Origin: Streptomyces sp. KL109B
Lineage (GTDB): Bacteria; Actinomycetota; Actinomycetes; Streptomycetales; Streptomycetaceae
Assembly: GCF_030766935.1 (NCBI RefSeq)
Contig: NZ_JASERL010000009.1
Coordinates: 290,135 to 354,134 of the forward strand
DNA length: 64,000 nucleotides
Direction of reading: 5' to 3'
Positions 18,782-26,372 of the stretch are shown here, piece after piece (position 1 is the first letter of the stretch; each line of letters opens with the position of its first letter). The notes below the pieces were generated by a model, which was not told where the DNA came from, ran no database searches, and saw only the letters and a list, made by a program, of their open reading frames with translations. The translations under genes and the position numbers were made by a program.

Positions 18782-18852
18782 CTGGCGATCCCGCCACTGT
18801 CAGCGACCCGGACCGCGAGCGAGCCTGGTGGTGAAGGGAAGGGACACCACAC

Positions 18853-19857
18853 ATGACACGCACTCGCATCGCCATCAACGGATTCGGCCGCATCGGACGC
18901 AACGTGCTGCGCGCCCTGCTGGAGCGCGACAGCGACCTGGAGCTCGTCGCGGTCAACGACCTGACGGAGCCCGCCGCGCTCGCCCGGCTTCTCGCCTTCG
19001 ACAGCACGGCAGGACGCCTCGGCCGCCCGGTGACCGCCGAGGGCGACACACTCGTCGTCGACGGCCGCCGCATCAAGGTGCTGGCCGAGCGCGATCCGGC
19101 GCGACTGCCGTGGGCCGAACTCGGCGTCGACGTCGTCCTGGAGGCCACCGGCCGGTTCACCTCCGCCAAGGCCGCCGGCGCCCACCTCGACGCGGGCGCG
19201 AAGAAGGTACTCGTCAGCGCGCCGTCGGACGGCGCCGACGTCACACTCGCGTACGGGGTCAACACCGACGCCTACGACCCGGCCGTGCACACCATCGTCT
19301 CGAACGCCTCCTGCACCACCAACGCGCTCGCGCCGCTGGCCGCGGTCCTCGACGAACTCGCCGGTATCGAGCACGGGTTCATGACGACCGTGCACGCCTA
19401 CACGCAGGAGCAGAACCTTCAGGACGGCCCGCACCGCGACGCCCGCAGGGCCCGCGCCGCCGGGATCAACATCGTGCCGACCACGACCGGCGCCGCCAAG
19501 GCGATCGGCCTGGTCCTGCCGAACCTCGACGGCAAGCTGTCGGGCGACTCGATCCGCGTCCCCGTACCGGTCGGCTCGATCGTCGAACTCAACACGACCG
19601 TCGCCCGCGACGTGACGCGCGACGACGTGCTGGCGGCGTACCGCGCCGCGGCGCAGGGCCCGCTCGCCGGTGTCCTGGAGTACTCGGAGGACCCGCTCGT
19701 GTCCTCCGACATCACAGGCAACCCCGCCTCGTCGATCTTCGACTCGGCCCTCACCCGCGTCGACGGCCGGCACATCAAGGTGGTCGCCTGGTACGACAAC
19801 GAGTGGGGCTTCTCGAACCGTGTGATCGACACGCTGGAACTGCTCGCCACCCGCTGA
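18853..19857 (+). CDS. gap: type I glyceraldehyde-3-phosphate dehydrogenase
   Basis: 334 residues, full length. NAD-binding start TRIAINGFGRIGRNVLRALLE, Asp of AVNDL for the adenine ribose (NAD-type), catalytic Cys in SNASCTTNALAPL, and WYDNEWGFSNRVIDT at the end. It oxidises glyceraldehyde-3-phosphate to 1,3-bisphosphoglycerate. It is not next to pgk or tpi, so it is probably an additional GAPDH copy under separate control, preceded by direct repeats and a GlxA-type regulator gene. AAGGGAAGGGA lies before the ATG at a slightly long distance. A strong hairpin follows. Confidence 0.96.
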   Translation: MTRTRIAINGFGRIGRNVLRALLERDSDLELVAVNDLTEPAALARLLAFDSTAGRLGRPVTAEGDTLVVDGRRIKVLAERDPARLPWAELGVDVVLEATGRFTSAKAAGAHLDAGAKKVLVSAPSDGADVTLAYGVNTDAYDPAVHTIVSNASCTTNALAPLAAVLDELAGIEHGFMTTVHAYTQEQNLQDGPHRDARRARAAGINIVPTTTGAAKAIGLVLPNLDGKLSGDSIRVPVPVGSIVELNTTVARDVTRDDVLAAYRAAAQGPLAGVLEYSEDPLVSSDITGNPASSIFDSALTRVDGRHIKVVAWYDNEWGFSNRVIDTLELLATR

Positions 19858-19903
19858 GCGACCGGGGCGGGGGGGCCAGTACACCGGGAAGGCAGCGGGT
19901 TGT

Positions 19904-19929
19904 CGTCGGGGCCGTGGTCGGCCCCGACG
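19904..19929. terminator. bidirectional terminator between gap and the cyclase-family gene
   Basis: A perfect 11-bp stem, CGTCGGGGCCG / CGGCCCCGACG, with loop TGGT, lies between the convergent stops. Confidence 0.8.
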
Positions 19930-19944
19930 TGACGTTCCTGTCGG

Positions 19945-20820
19945 TCAGAAGACGGCGAGCGGATTGACGACGAGTCCGGTGGTGCCGGTGATGCGCGGTG
20001 GTGCCAGTACGAGCATGAAGGTCCAGCGGTCGAGCGATGCGCAGACGTCGGCGAGGTCGTCGAGGTAGGCGGCGTCGACCAACGGCAGTCCGAGGCGGGC
20101 GAGCGCGACCTGGTGCACGGGCATGGGGAATTGGGCCGGCCGCCGGTCGCTGATGTCTCCGACGTAGACACTCGCTCCGTGCCGGTTCAGCCATGTGACC
20201 GCGCTCAGGTCGAGCCCGGGGACCGGCTGGTCGAGCGGCTTGTTGACGTCCCACCCGGCGCGCAGCACCAGCGCGTCCCCGGGCTCGAACGTGACGCCGG
20301 TGCGGGCGAGCGCGGCGTCGAGGTCCGAGGCGCCGACGTACTGGGAGGCGGGGAGGCTGCCGCCGTCCGGTGCCAGGTCCAGGAGTACGCCGCGGGTGAG
20401 GATCCCCGGTGTGAAGGGGTCGGCGGAGCCGTGCGTGACCCCGGTCGGTGTGACGGCCTCGGCCACCGGCACACCCGGGTATATCTGCTCGTCGACCGGC
20501 ATGTGGGACACGGCGTCGAGGTGGGTCAACCCGGCGTTGTGCGTGTTGATGACGAGCGAATCGGTGAGCGCGAGCGGCTTCGCCCCGTTGAAGTTCACCA
20601 CCTGCAGGACACCGGCCGGCATCGTCGCCGGGCTCCCGACCGGCCCGAGCCCGGTCGTGAGCGGCACCGGGTCGACGGGCCGGGCAAGGCTGACGTGGCG
20701 CGCCTCGCGCACCTCGGCGGCGGCCCGGGCGCGGGCCGCCGCGTCGATCAGGTTCAGGGTGCCCGACCGGTCGTCGCGGCCCCAGCGCGCCCAGTTGCTC
20801 GGCAGGTCGTTATCGGTCAT
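19945..20820 (-). CDS. cyclase family protein (kynurenine formamidase-like metal hydrolase)
   Basis: 291 residues, PF04199-type. The metal-binding signature is THLDAVSHM (H-x-D-x3-H; family consensus HxGTHxDxPxH) near residue 100, preceded by NTHNAG, and a VGDISDRRPAQFPMPVHQVALARLGLPLVDA C-terminal block. Related enzymes hydrolyse N-formylkynurenine or isatin, or dehydrate/cyclise polyketide-like acids; which applies is open. It is separated by 60 bases from the MarR gene on the same strand and lies opposite gap. Start ATG at 20820. Confidence 0.82.
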   Translation of the reverse strand: MTDNDLPSNWARWGRDDRSGTLNLIDAAARARAAAEVREARHVSLARPVDPVPLTTGLGPVGSPATMPAGVLQVVNFNGAKPLALTDSLVINTHNAGLTHLDAVSHMPVDEQIYPGVPVAEAVTPTGVTHGSADPFTPGILTRGVLLDLAPDGGSLPASQYVGASDLDAALARTGVTFEPGDALVLRAGWDVNKPLDQPVPGLDLSAVTWLNRHGASVYVGDISDRRPAQFPMPVHQVALARLGLPLVDAAYLDDLADVCASLDRWTFMLVLAPPRITGTTGLVVNPLAVF

Positions 20821-20880
20821 CGCTGCTCCTCTGAGTCACGGTGCGTACGGGCCACGAACGAGCGTCGGCCCGCCGGTTCT

Positions 20881-21321
20881 TCAGCGCGGCCAGGCCCGGG
20901 TCAGGGTGTTCCGCAACTCCGCCACCACAGCGGGCCCCAGCCGACCGCACAGGTCCTGTTCCAGGTCCTGAAGAATTCCTGACGCGACGTCACAACGCCG
21001 ACGGCCCGCGTCGGTCAGCGCGATGAGTGTGCTGCGCGGGAACCCCGGACCGGGCGCGCTGGTCAGCAGGCCCTCGTCGACGAGCTGTGTGACGGCGCGG
21101 TGCATCGTCTGGCGGGTGACTCCGGCGCGGCGGGCGAGTTCGGCGATGCTCAGTGGTGTGCCGGGGCCCAGGTGTGCGAGCACGGCCGCGTGGGCCGGCG
21201 TGATGGGTGCCACGCCCGCGGCGTCCAGCCGCTCCATCAGCTCGTCGGAGAACCACCTGACACCCCGTTGCATGAGGGTGATGAGGGGCGGATCCACACC
21301 CGGGCGGTCCTCGGAGTCCAT
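20881..21321 (-). CDS. MarR family transcriptional regulator
   Basis: 146 residues with a complete MarR fold: LITLMQRGVRWFSDELMERLDAAGVAPITPAHAAVLAHLGPGTPLSIAELARRAGVTRQTMHRAVTQLVDEGLLTSAPGPGFPRSTLIALTDAGRR. The ATG at 21321 has GAGAGGA upstream. It is divergent from the FAD monooxygenase; a 15-base palindrome between the two starts is its probable operator. The expected role is repression of both genes until a phenolic or similar ligand appears. Confidence 0.9.
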   Translation of the reverse strand: MDSEDRPGVDPPLITLMQRGVRWFSDELMERLDAAGVAPITPAHAAVLAHLGPGTPLSIAELARRAGVTRQTMHRAVTQLVDEGLLTSAPGPGFPRSTLIALTDAGRRRCDVASGILQDLEQDLCGRLGPAVVAELRNTLTRAWPR

Positions 21322-21358
21322 GGCTCGCGGTCCTCTCGCTCGTGGGATAAGGTCCTGC

Positions 21359-21373
21359 GTCAGCATAGCTGAC
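21359..21373. promoter_or_regulatory. MarR-type operator palindrome
   Basis: GTCAGC-ATA-GCTGAC, perfect six-base arms around three bases, lies in the 72-base gap between the divergent MarR and monooxygenase genes, 20 bases before the monooxygenase start. Confidence 0.7.
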
Positions 21374-21393
21374 ACAGAGGGAGTGCGGTTGCC

Positions 21394-22980
21394 ATGACAG
21401 ATCACGATGTCGATGTCCTCGTCGCAGGGGCCGGCCCGGTCGGACTCACGGCGGCGCTGCAACTGGCCAGGTGGGGTGTCTCCGTTCGCGTCGTGGACGC
21501 CGCGTCCGGCCCGGCCACGACCAGCCGTGCGCTGGGTGCTCACGCCCGCAGCCTGGAGATCTACGACCAGCTCGGGATCCTCGCCGACATCGCTCCGCAC
21601 GGAACGCGGATCAACGGATTCATCCGCCACCAGGGCGGCCGCGCGAACCGGCTCGACTTCGACTACGGCGACCTGACGACCCGGTTCCCGTACATGTTCA
21701 ACATCGATCAGGTCATCACCGAGCGCGTGCTGCGCGGACATCTCGCCGCGGCCGGGGTCGACGTGGAGTGGAACACCGGGCTGGAGGCATTCGAGCACGA
21801 CGAGGAGTCCGTCACGGCGGTGTTGAGCGGTGGCGGTGACGGCTCCGGCACGGGGCGGGAGACCGTACGGGCCCGGTACCTCTGGGGCTGCGACGGCGGA
21901 CACTCGACCGTGCGCAAGACCCTCCAGCTCCCGCTGGCGGGCGAGGCCGCGCACACCTGGCTGATCGCCGACGCGATCGTCCGCACCGACCTGGAGCGGG
22001 ACGGAGTGCACTGGCTGTTCCCGCCCGGCGGCGCGCTGATGATGTTCCCGTTCCCGGACCCCGGCAAGTGGCGGCTGCTGGACACCACCGGCGAGGGAAA
22101 TGCCGAACAACTCGACGCGATCGCCCGGCAGTTCGGCACCAAGCTGTCGCGGGCGCTGGGGCGAGACACCGTCGTGGACACCCCCAGCTGGGTGTCGAAG
22201 TTCACCGTCCAGCAGCGCGCGGTGCCCGCCATGCACGTCGGGCGGTGCTTCGTCTCCGGCGACGCCGCCCACGTCCACTCCCCGGCGTCCGGACAGGGCC
22301 TCAACACCGGCATCCAGGACGCGTACAACCTGGCGTGGAAGCTGGCCATGGTCGTACACGGCCACGCCGACGCCACGCTGCTCGACACCTACGACGCCGA
22401 ACGCGTCCCCATCGGCCAGGCCCTGCTCGCCTCCACCGGGGAGGTCATGAACAACGCCATGGTCGACACCGGCGACACCAAGGAGGCCCAGGACACCGAC
22501 CGTGGCTTCATGCGCCAGCTCATCCGCAGCATGTCGGGCCTGAACATCGCCTACCCCGACAGCCCCCTGACCGTGCCCGACGCCGAGCCCGGCGAGGGCC
22601 CACGACCCGGGCGGCGGCTCACTCAGATCTCCGCCGCCGACGCCCAGTCACCCGGCTGGACGGCGCTGCGCGCGCTGCTCAGGAACCCGGCCTGGCACCT
22701 GCTCGTATTCGCCGGGACCACGCACGCCGGCGCGGAGACCGGGCCACTTCCGGCCTGGCTGGACAAGGTGACGATCCGTCGGCACCGGCAGGACGACGAG
22801 GACCACGGTGTGTGGGATCCCGACGGCCGGGTCCGGGACACGCTGGCCGCCGGTGACGGGGACTGGCTCCTCGTACGTCCCGACGGCCACCTCAGCGCTC
22901 GCGGCACCGGGGACGTCGGCCTGCGCGATGCCCTGGACCGGTTGGGCGACCTGGGCATGCGGCGGTACGCAGGGGCCTGA
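21394..22980 (+). CDS. FAD-dependent aromatic monooxygenase (PheA/TfdB/polyketide hydroxylase type)
   Basis: 528 residues. FAD motif VDVLVAGAGPVGLTAALQLARWG, the middle CDGGHSTVRK (DG motif), and GDAAHVHSPASGQGLNTGIQDAYNLAWKLA for the second FAD contact. The last about 130 residues form the thioredoxin-like C-domain seen in group A phenol and polyketide hydroxylases. It hydroxylates an aromatic compound with NAD(P)H and oxygen. GAGGGA precedes the ATG. Control by the divergent MarR suggests a detoxification or catabolic role. The substrate is unknown. Confidence 0.9.
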   Translation: MTDHDVDVLVAGAGPVGLTAALQLARWGVSVRVVDAASGPATTSRALGAHARSLEIYDQLGILADIAPHGTRINGFIRHQGGRANRLDFDYGDLTTRFPYMFNIDQVITERVLRGHLAAAGVDVEWNTGLEAFEHDEESVTAVLSGGGDGSGTGRETVRARYLWGCDGGHSTVRKTLQLPLAGEAAHTWLIADAIVRTDLERDGVHWLFPPGGALMMFPFPDPGKWRLLDTTGEGNAEQLDAIARQFGTKLSRALGRDTVVDTPSWVSKFTVQQRAVPAMHVGRCFVSGDAAHVHSPASGQGLNTGIQDAYNLAWKLAMVVHGHADATLLDTYDAERVPIGQALLASTGEVMNNAMVDTGDTKEAQDTDRGFMRQLIRSMSGLNIAYPDSPLTVPDAEPGEGPRPGRRLTQISAADAQSPGWTALRALLRNPAWHLLVFAGTTHAGAETGPLPAWLDKVTIRRHRQDDEDHGVWDPDGRVRDTLAAGDGDWLLVRPDGHLSARGTGDVGLRDALDRLGDLGMRRYAGA

Positions 22981-23006
22981 TCAGTGCCCGGTGGGGGCGG
23001 GCCCCG

Positions 23007-23540
23007 TCATCGCAGCACCACCGCCTCTTCGTCCGGGTGCGCGGCCGTGCCGCGGAAGTCGCGGTTGGTCAGGCCGGTGCAGCGCTCGGCGTACAGGGCG
23101 TGCCGGGCGTCGTCGGGGTGTGCCGTCCGGACGACCTCGCAGTCGCGCAGCCGTACGTCGTGGGCGTTCTCCAAGTGGAAGCCGTCGGTGGGCAGTTCGG
23201 GGAAGTCTTCGCCGCGGCGGGGTCGCAGGTCGGCGTGGCCGCCGGGCCAGCTACTCCACCGGTCGATCTCGACGCGTACGTCGTCGAAGGTGAGGCCCTC
23301 GATGCGGCCGGGGTCCTGGGCGATGACCAGGGCGCCGTTCTCGGAGCGGCACAGGATGTTGCGGAAGCGGACGTTGCGGATGGTGCCGCAGTTCTCCGTC
23401 CACGGCACCGCCATGACGGCGATCGGTTCGCCGCGGCCCCACCAGCCCTCGTGGAAGAAGCGGGTCTCCACGGTGATGTCGCTGAACAGGATGTTCTCGA
23501 TGTCGCCGCCCTCGGCCTGAGGCTGCTGGCCGTGCTGGGC
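23007..23540 (-). pseudogene. glycoside hydrolase family 28-like (right-handed beta-helix) remnant
   Basis: About 175 residues read as the C-terminal part of a GH28/polygalacturonase-like beta-helix protein: GGDIENILFSDITVETRFFHEGWWGRGEPIAVMAVPW, IRNVRFRNILCRSENGALVIAQDPGRIEGLTFDDVRVEID, and DGFHLENAHDVRLRDCEVV. Upstream of about 23540 the frame loses any such pattern and no catalytic Asp block (NTD/DD) is present, so the N-terminal half has been lost. It is on the same strand and downstream of the IlvD/Edd-type gene, which suggests the operon once ended with a pectin- or exopolysaccharide-acting enzyme. The remaining gap to that gene (23541-23712) holds nothing I recognise. Confidence 0.65.
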
Positions 23541-23712
23541 GCCGCGCCCCCCGAGAGCCTCGAAGTCCCGGCCCCGCACCTCGTGGTGCGGGAGTCGACG
23601 GGACCGGCCCCTTCGGACTCCGCCACACGCGGACGAACAAGCTGAACGAGCGGCCCGATGCCGCCGTGGGCCGGCTTCCCCACGATCCGTACGACGCCCC
23701 GTCACCCGGGAG

Positions 23713-25380
23713 TCACGATGTCACCGCCCCGTCCGAGGCCGACCCCACGGTCGCCGCGTACTTGGTGAGGACGCCGCGCTCCAGAGGGCGTGCGGGGCGC
23801 GTCCAGTGGGCCTCGCGTGCGGACAACTCCTCGGCGGGGACGTCGAGATCGAGGGTGTTGCGGGCCGAGTCGACGACGACGGTGTCGCCGTCCCGTACGA
23901 GCGCGATGGGGCCGCCCGCCCATGCCTCGGGGGCGACATGGCCGATGACCAGGCCGCGGGAGACGCCGCTGAACCGTCCGTCGGTGACCAGGGTGACGGA
24001 GTCGCCGAGCCCCTGCCCGACCAGGGCGCCGGTGATCGACAGCATCTCCCGCATGCCGGGGCCGCCCGCCGGGCCCTCGTAGCGGACGATCACTACGTCG
24101 CCCTCGGCGATCCGGCCGCCCTGGATGGCCTCGAAGCACTCCTCCTCGGAGTCGAAGACCCGCGCGGGCCCCCGGCGTACGAAGTCGGGCCGCCCGCCCA
24201 GCTTCAGCACGCACCCGTCAGGAGCGAGCGAGCCACGCAGGATGGCCAGCGCCCCCGGCGGCTTCACCGGGGACTTCACCGAGGTGACGACCTCCTGCCC
24301 TTCCGCCTCGGTGGCCTGCGACGCCACGTCCGCCGGTGAGCGGCCGTCGACCAGCGTCACCGAGTCGCGCAGCACGCCCGCCTCCAGCAGACGCGCCGCG
24401 ACCAGCGAGGTGCCGCCGGCGCGCCACAGGTCCGCGGCCGTGCAGGGGCCCGCGGGCTTCAGGGCGGTGATGATCGGTACTTGGCGGCACACCTCGCCGA
24501 TCCGGTCGATGGGGAGGTCGATCCCGGCCTCGCGGGCGATGGCGAGCAGGTGCAGGACGGCGTTCGTGGAGCCGCCCATGGCGGCCACGGAGACGATCGC
24601 GTTGTGGAAGGCGTCCTCCGTGAGGATCGCGGACGGGCGCAGGTCGCGGGAGAGCACGTCGAGGGCGAGTTCGCCGACGCGTTCGGCCGCGTCCTTCTTC
24701 TCCGGCGCCGTGGCGGGGATGTCCCCGACGCCGAAGGGCGCGAGGCCGAGGAAGTCCGCGACGGTGCCCATCGTGTTCGCCGTGTACTGCGCCGCGCACG
24801 TTCCGGCGCCGGGGCAGGCGTGCCGGGCGAGGTCGTCCACGTCCTCCTGGCCGACCCGGCCGACGGCCCGCTCGCCGAGTGCCTCCCACATGTCCTGGAT
24901 CGTCACGTCGCGGCCGCGCCACCTGCCGGGCATCATGCTGCCGCTGTAGAGGAGCACGGACGGGACGTCGAGGCGGGCCATCGCCATCATGGCGGCGGGG
25001 ACCGTCTTGTCGCAGCCGACGATGCAGACCATGGCGTCGAATTGGTGGGCCCGGTCCATGAGTTCAATGGAGTCGGCGATGACCTCCCGGCTGACGAGCG
25101 AGGCCCGCATGCCGCTCGTGCCCATCGTCAGGTTGTCGGAGACGGCGACGGTGTTGAACTCCATGGGCTGACCGCCCGCCCTGCGCACTCCCGTGGCGAC
25201 GTGGCGCGCCAGGTCACGGTGTGTCAGGTTGCAGGGCATCGTCCCGGTCCAGGTCGAGGCGATGCCGACGGTGGGGCGTCGCATCTCCTCGTCGGTCAGG
25301 CCCATGGCGTACAGGTGGGAGCGGGCCGGTGCGCGGTCGGGATCGTCGGCGATGTTCATCGTGGCGCCTTCGTCGTTCAT
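23713..25380 (-). CDS. IlvD/Edd family dehydratase (probable sugar-acid dehydratase)
   Basis: 555 residues, full length. Iron-sulfur cysteines are in TGTMPCNLT, CIVGCDKTVPAAMMA and CPGAGTCAAQYTANTM, and the C-terminal region has DGRFSGVSRGLVIGHVAPEAWAGGPIALV. The family dehydrates 2,3-dihydroxy acids: IlvD in valine/isoleucine synthesis, or aldonic acids in sugar oxidation. Its place in an operon with a fumarylacetoacetate-hydrolase-family enzyme and a GH4 glycosidase favours an aldonate/uronate substrate. The ATG at 25380 has AAGGAG six bases upstream; MNIADD at 25359 is an alternative start. The leader carries a repeat array (25401-25436). Confidence 0.88.
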   Translation of the reverse strand: MNDEGATMNIADDPDRAPARSHLYAMGLTDEEMRRPTVGIASTWTGTMPCNLTHRDLARHVATGVRRAGGQPMEFNTVAVSDNLTMGTSGMRASLVSREVIADSIELMDRAHQFDAMVCIVGCDKTVPAAMMAMARLDVPSVLLYSGSMMPGRWRGRDVTIQDMWEALGERAVGRVGQEDVDDLARHACPGAGTCAAQYTANTMGTVADFLGLAPFGVGDIPATAPEKKDAAERVGELALDVLSRDLRPSAILTEDAFHNAIVSVAAMGGSTNAVLHLLAIAREAGIDLPIDRIGEVCRQVPIITALKPAGPCTAADLWRAGGTSLVAARLLEAGVLRDSVTLVDGRSPADVASQATEAEGQEVVTSVKSPVKPPGALAILRGSLAPDGCVLKLGGRPDFVRRGPARVFDSEEECFEAIQGGRIAEGDVVIVRYEGPAGGPGMREMLSITGALVGQGLGDSVTLVTDGRFSGVSRGLVIGHVAPEAWAGGPIALVRDGDTVVVDSARNTLDLDVPAEELSAREAHWTRPARPLERGVLTKYAATVGSASDGAVTS

Positions 25381-25400
25381 CGTGACTCCTTCGTCGCGAA

Positions 25401-25436
25401 GTCGGAGGTGTCGGAGGTGTCGGAGGTGTCGGAGGT
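25401..25436. repeat. four perfect GTCGGAGGT tandem repeats between two co-oriented genes
   Basis: Exactly four 9-bp units. On the transcribed (minus) strand each reads ACCTCCGAC, so the mRNA leader of the dehydratase carries CACCUCC four times, the same string as the anti-Shine-Dalgarno end of 16S rRNA. Next to it CTTCG-CGA-CGAAG can fold so that CUC upstream pairs with GAG of the AAGGAG ribosome site. Confidence 0.85.
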
Positions 25437-25441
25437 GTGTG

Positions 25442-26329
25442 TCAGTCGGTGACGTGGATCGGGTTGCGCAGCAGGCCGATGCCCTCGACCTCGACCTCGA
25501 CGACGTCACCGTCCCGCAGCCACAGCTGCGGATCGCGGCCCATGCCGACGCCGTGCGGGGTGCCGGTGGCGATGACGTCGCCGGGGTGGAGCGTCATGTA
25601 GCGGGAGAGGTAGGCGATGGTCTCGGACACGCCGAAGATCATCTCCTTGGTCGAACTGTCCTGCACCGTCTGGCCGTTGACGCGGGCGGAGATGGCAAGG
25701 CCCTGCGGGTCGGGCACGTCGGACGCGGTGACGATCCAGGGGCCGAGCGGGCAGAAGTCGTCGAAGTTCTTGCCGCGGAACCACTGCCCGTCGGAGAACT
25801 GGGCGTCGCGGGCGGACACGTCGTTGGCGACGGTGTACCCGAAGACGTACGACGCCGCGTCCTCGGCGCTCACGTCGCGCGCGGTGCGGCCGATGACGAC
25901 GGCGAGTTCGGCCTCCCAGTCGAGCTGTTCGGTGGCGCCGCGCGGGACGCGGACCGGGGCGGTGGGGCCGGTGAGGCAGTGCGCGGTCTTGACGAAGGCG
26001 AGTGGGACCTCGGGGGTTTGGAGGCCGGTCTCGCGGATGTGGTCGGCGTAGTTGAGGCCGATGCAGACGATCTTCTGTGGGGCGGCGAGCGGGCTGAGCA
26101 GTTCCACGTCGGCGAGCGGCACCCCGGTCACGCTGCCTGTCACGCCAGCTGTCATGCCGGCTGTCACGTCGGCGCCGTTCAGTGTCTCCTCGGCCGTTCC
26201 GTCCGCGATGAGGTCGCGCACGGCGTCGGACATGTGTCGCTGTTCCTCCACCACGACGGGGAACACGGTGTCACCGTCCACGCGGGCCGCCATGACCCGG
26301 CCCTCGTACCGCACTCGGGCAATCTTCAC
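25442..26329 (-). CDS. fumarylacetoacetate hydrolase family protein
   Basis: 295 residues. The FAH fold is clear: KIVCIGLNYADHIRETG, the metal-binding E-x-E of DWEAELAVVIGR, GYTVANDVSARDAQ, WFRGKNFDDFCPLGPWIV, and ATGTPHGVGMGRDP near the end. Members hydrolyse C-C bonds of 2,4-dioxo acids or process 2-keto-3-deoxy sugar acids. Placed just upstream of the IlvD/Edd-type dehydratase, it may cleave the oxidised product of a deoxy sugar acid, as in oxidative rhamnose/fucose routes. A GTG start at 26329 follows GGAGAG. An Ala/Gly/Val/Thr-rich insert near residue 52-70 comes from short DNA repeats. Confidence 0.85.
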   Translation of the reverse strand: MKIARVRYEGRVMAARVDGDTVFPVVVEEQRHMSDAVRDLIADGTAEETLNGADVTAGMTAGVTGSVTGVPLADVELLSPLAAPQKIVCIGLNYADHIRETGLQTPEVPLAFVKTAHCLTGPTAPVRVPRGATEQLDWEAELAVVIGRTARDVSAEDAASYVFGYTVANDVSARDAQFSDGQWFRGKNFDDFCPLGPWIVTASDVPDPQGLAISARVNGQTVQDSSTKEMIFGVSETIAYLSRYMTLHPGDVIATGTPHGVGMGRDPQLWLRDGDVVEVEVEGIGLLRNPIHVTD

Positions 26330-26372
26330 AGTCTCTCCAGGGGTTGGAGTCGTCGGTTGGTGTGCGGGCGGG

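Noticed and set aside
23251..23640. An alternative frame over the GH28 remnant as a separate small gene
   Set aside because: Composition is Arg/Pro/Gly-rich and no motif is present, whereas the beta-helix frame is recognisable.
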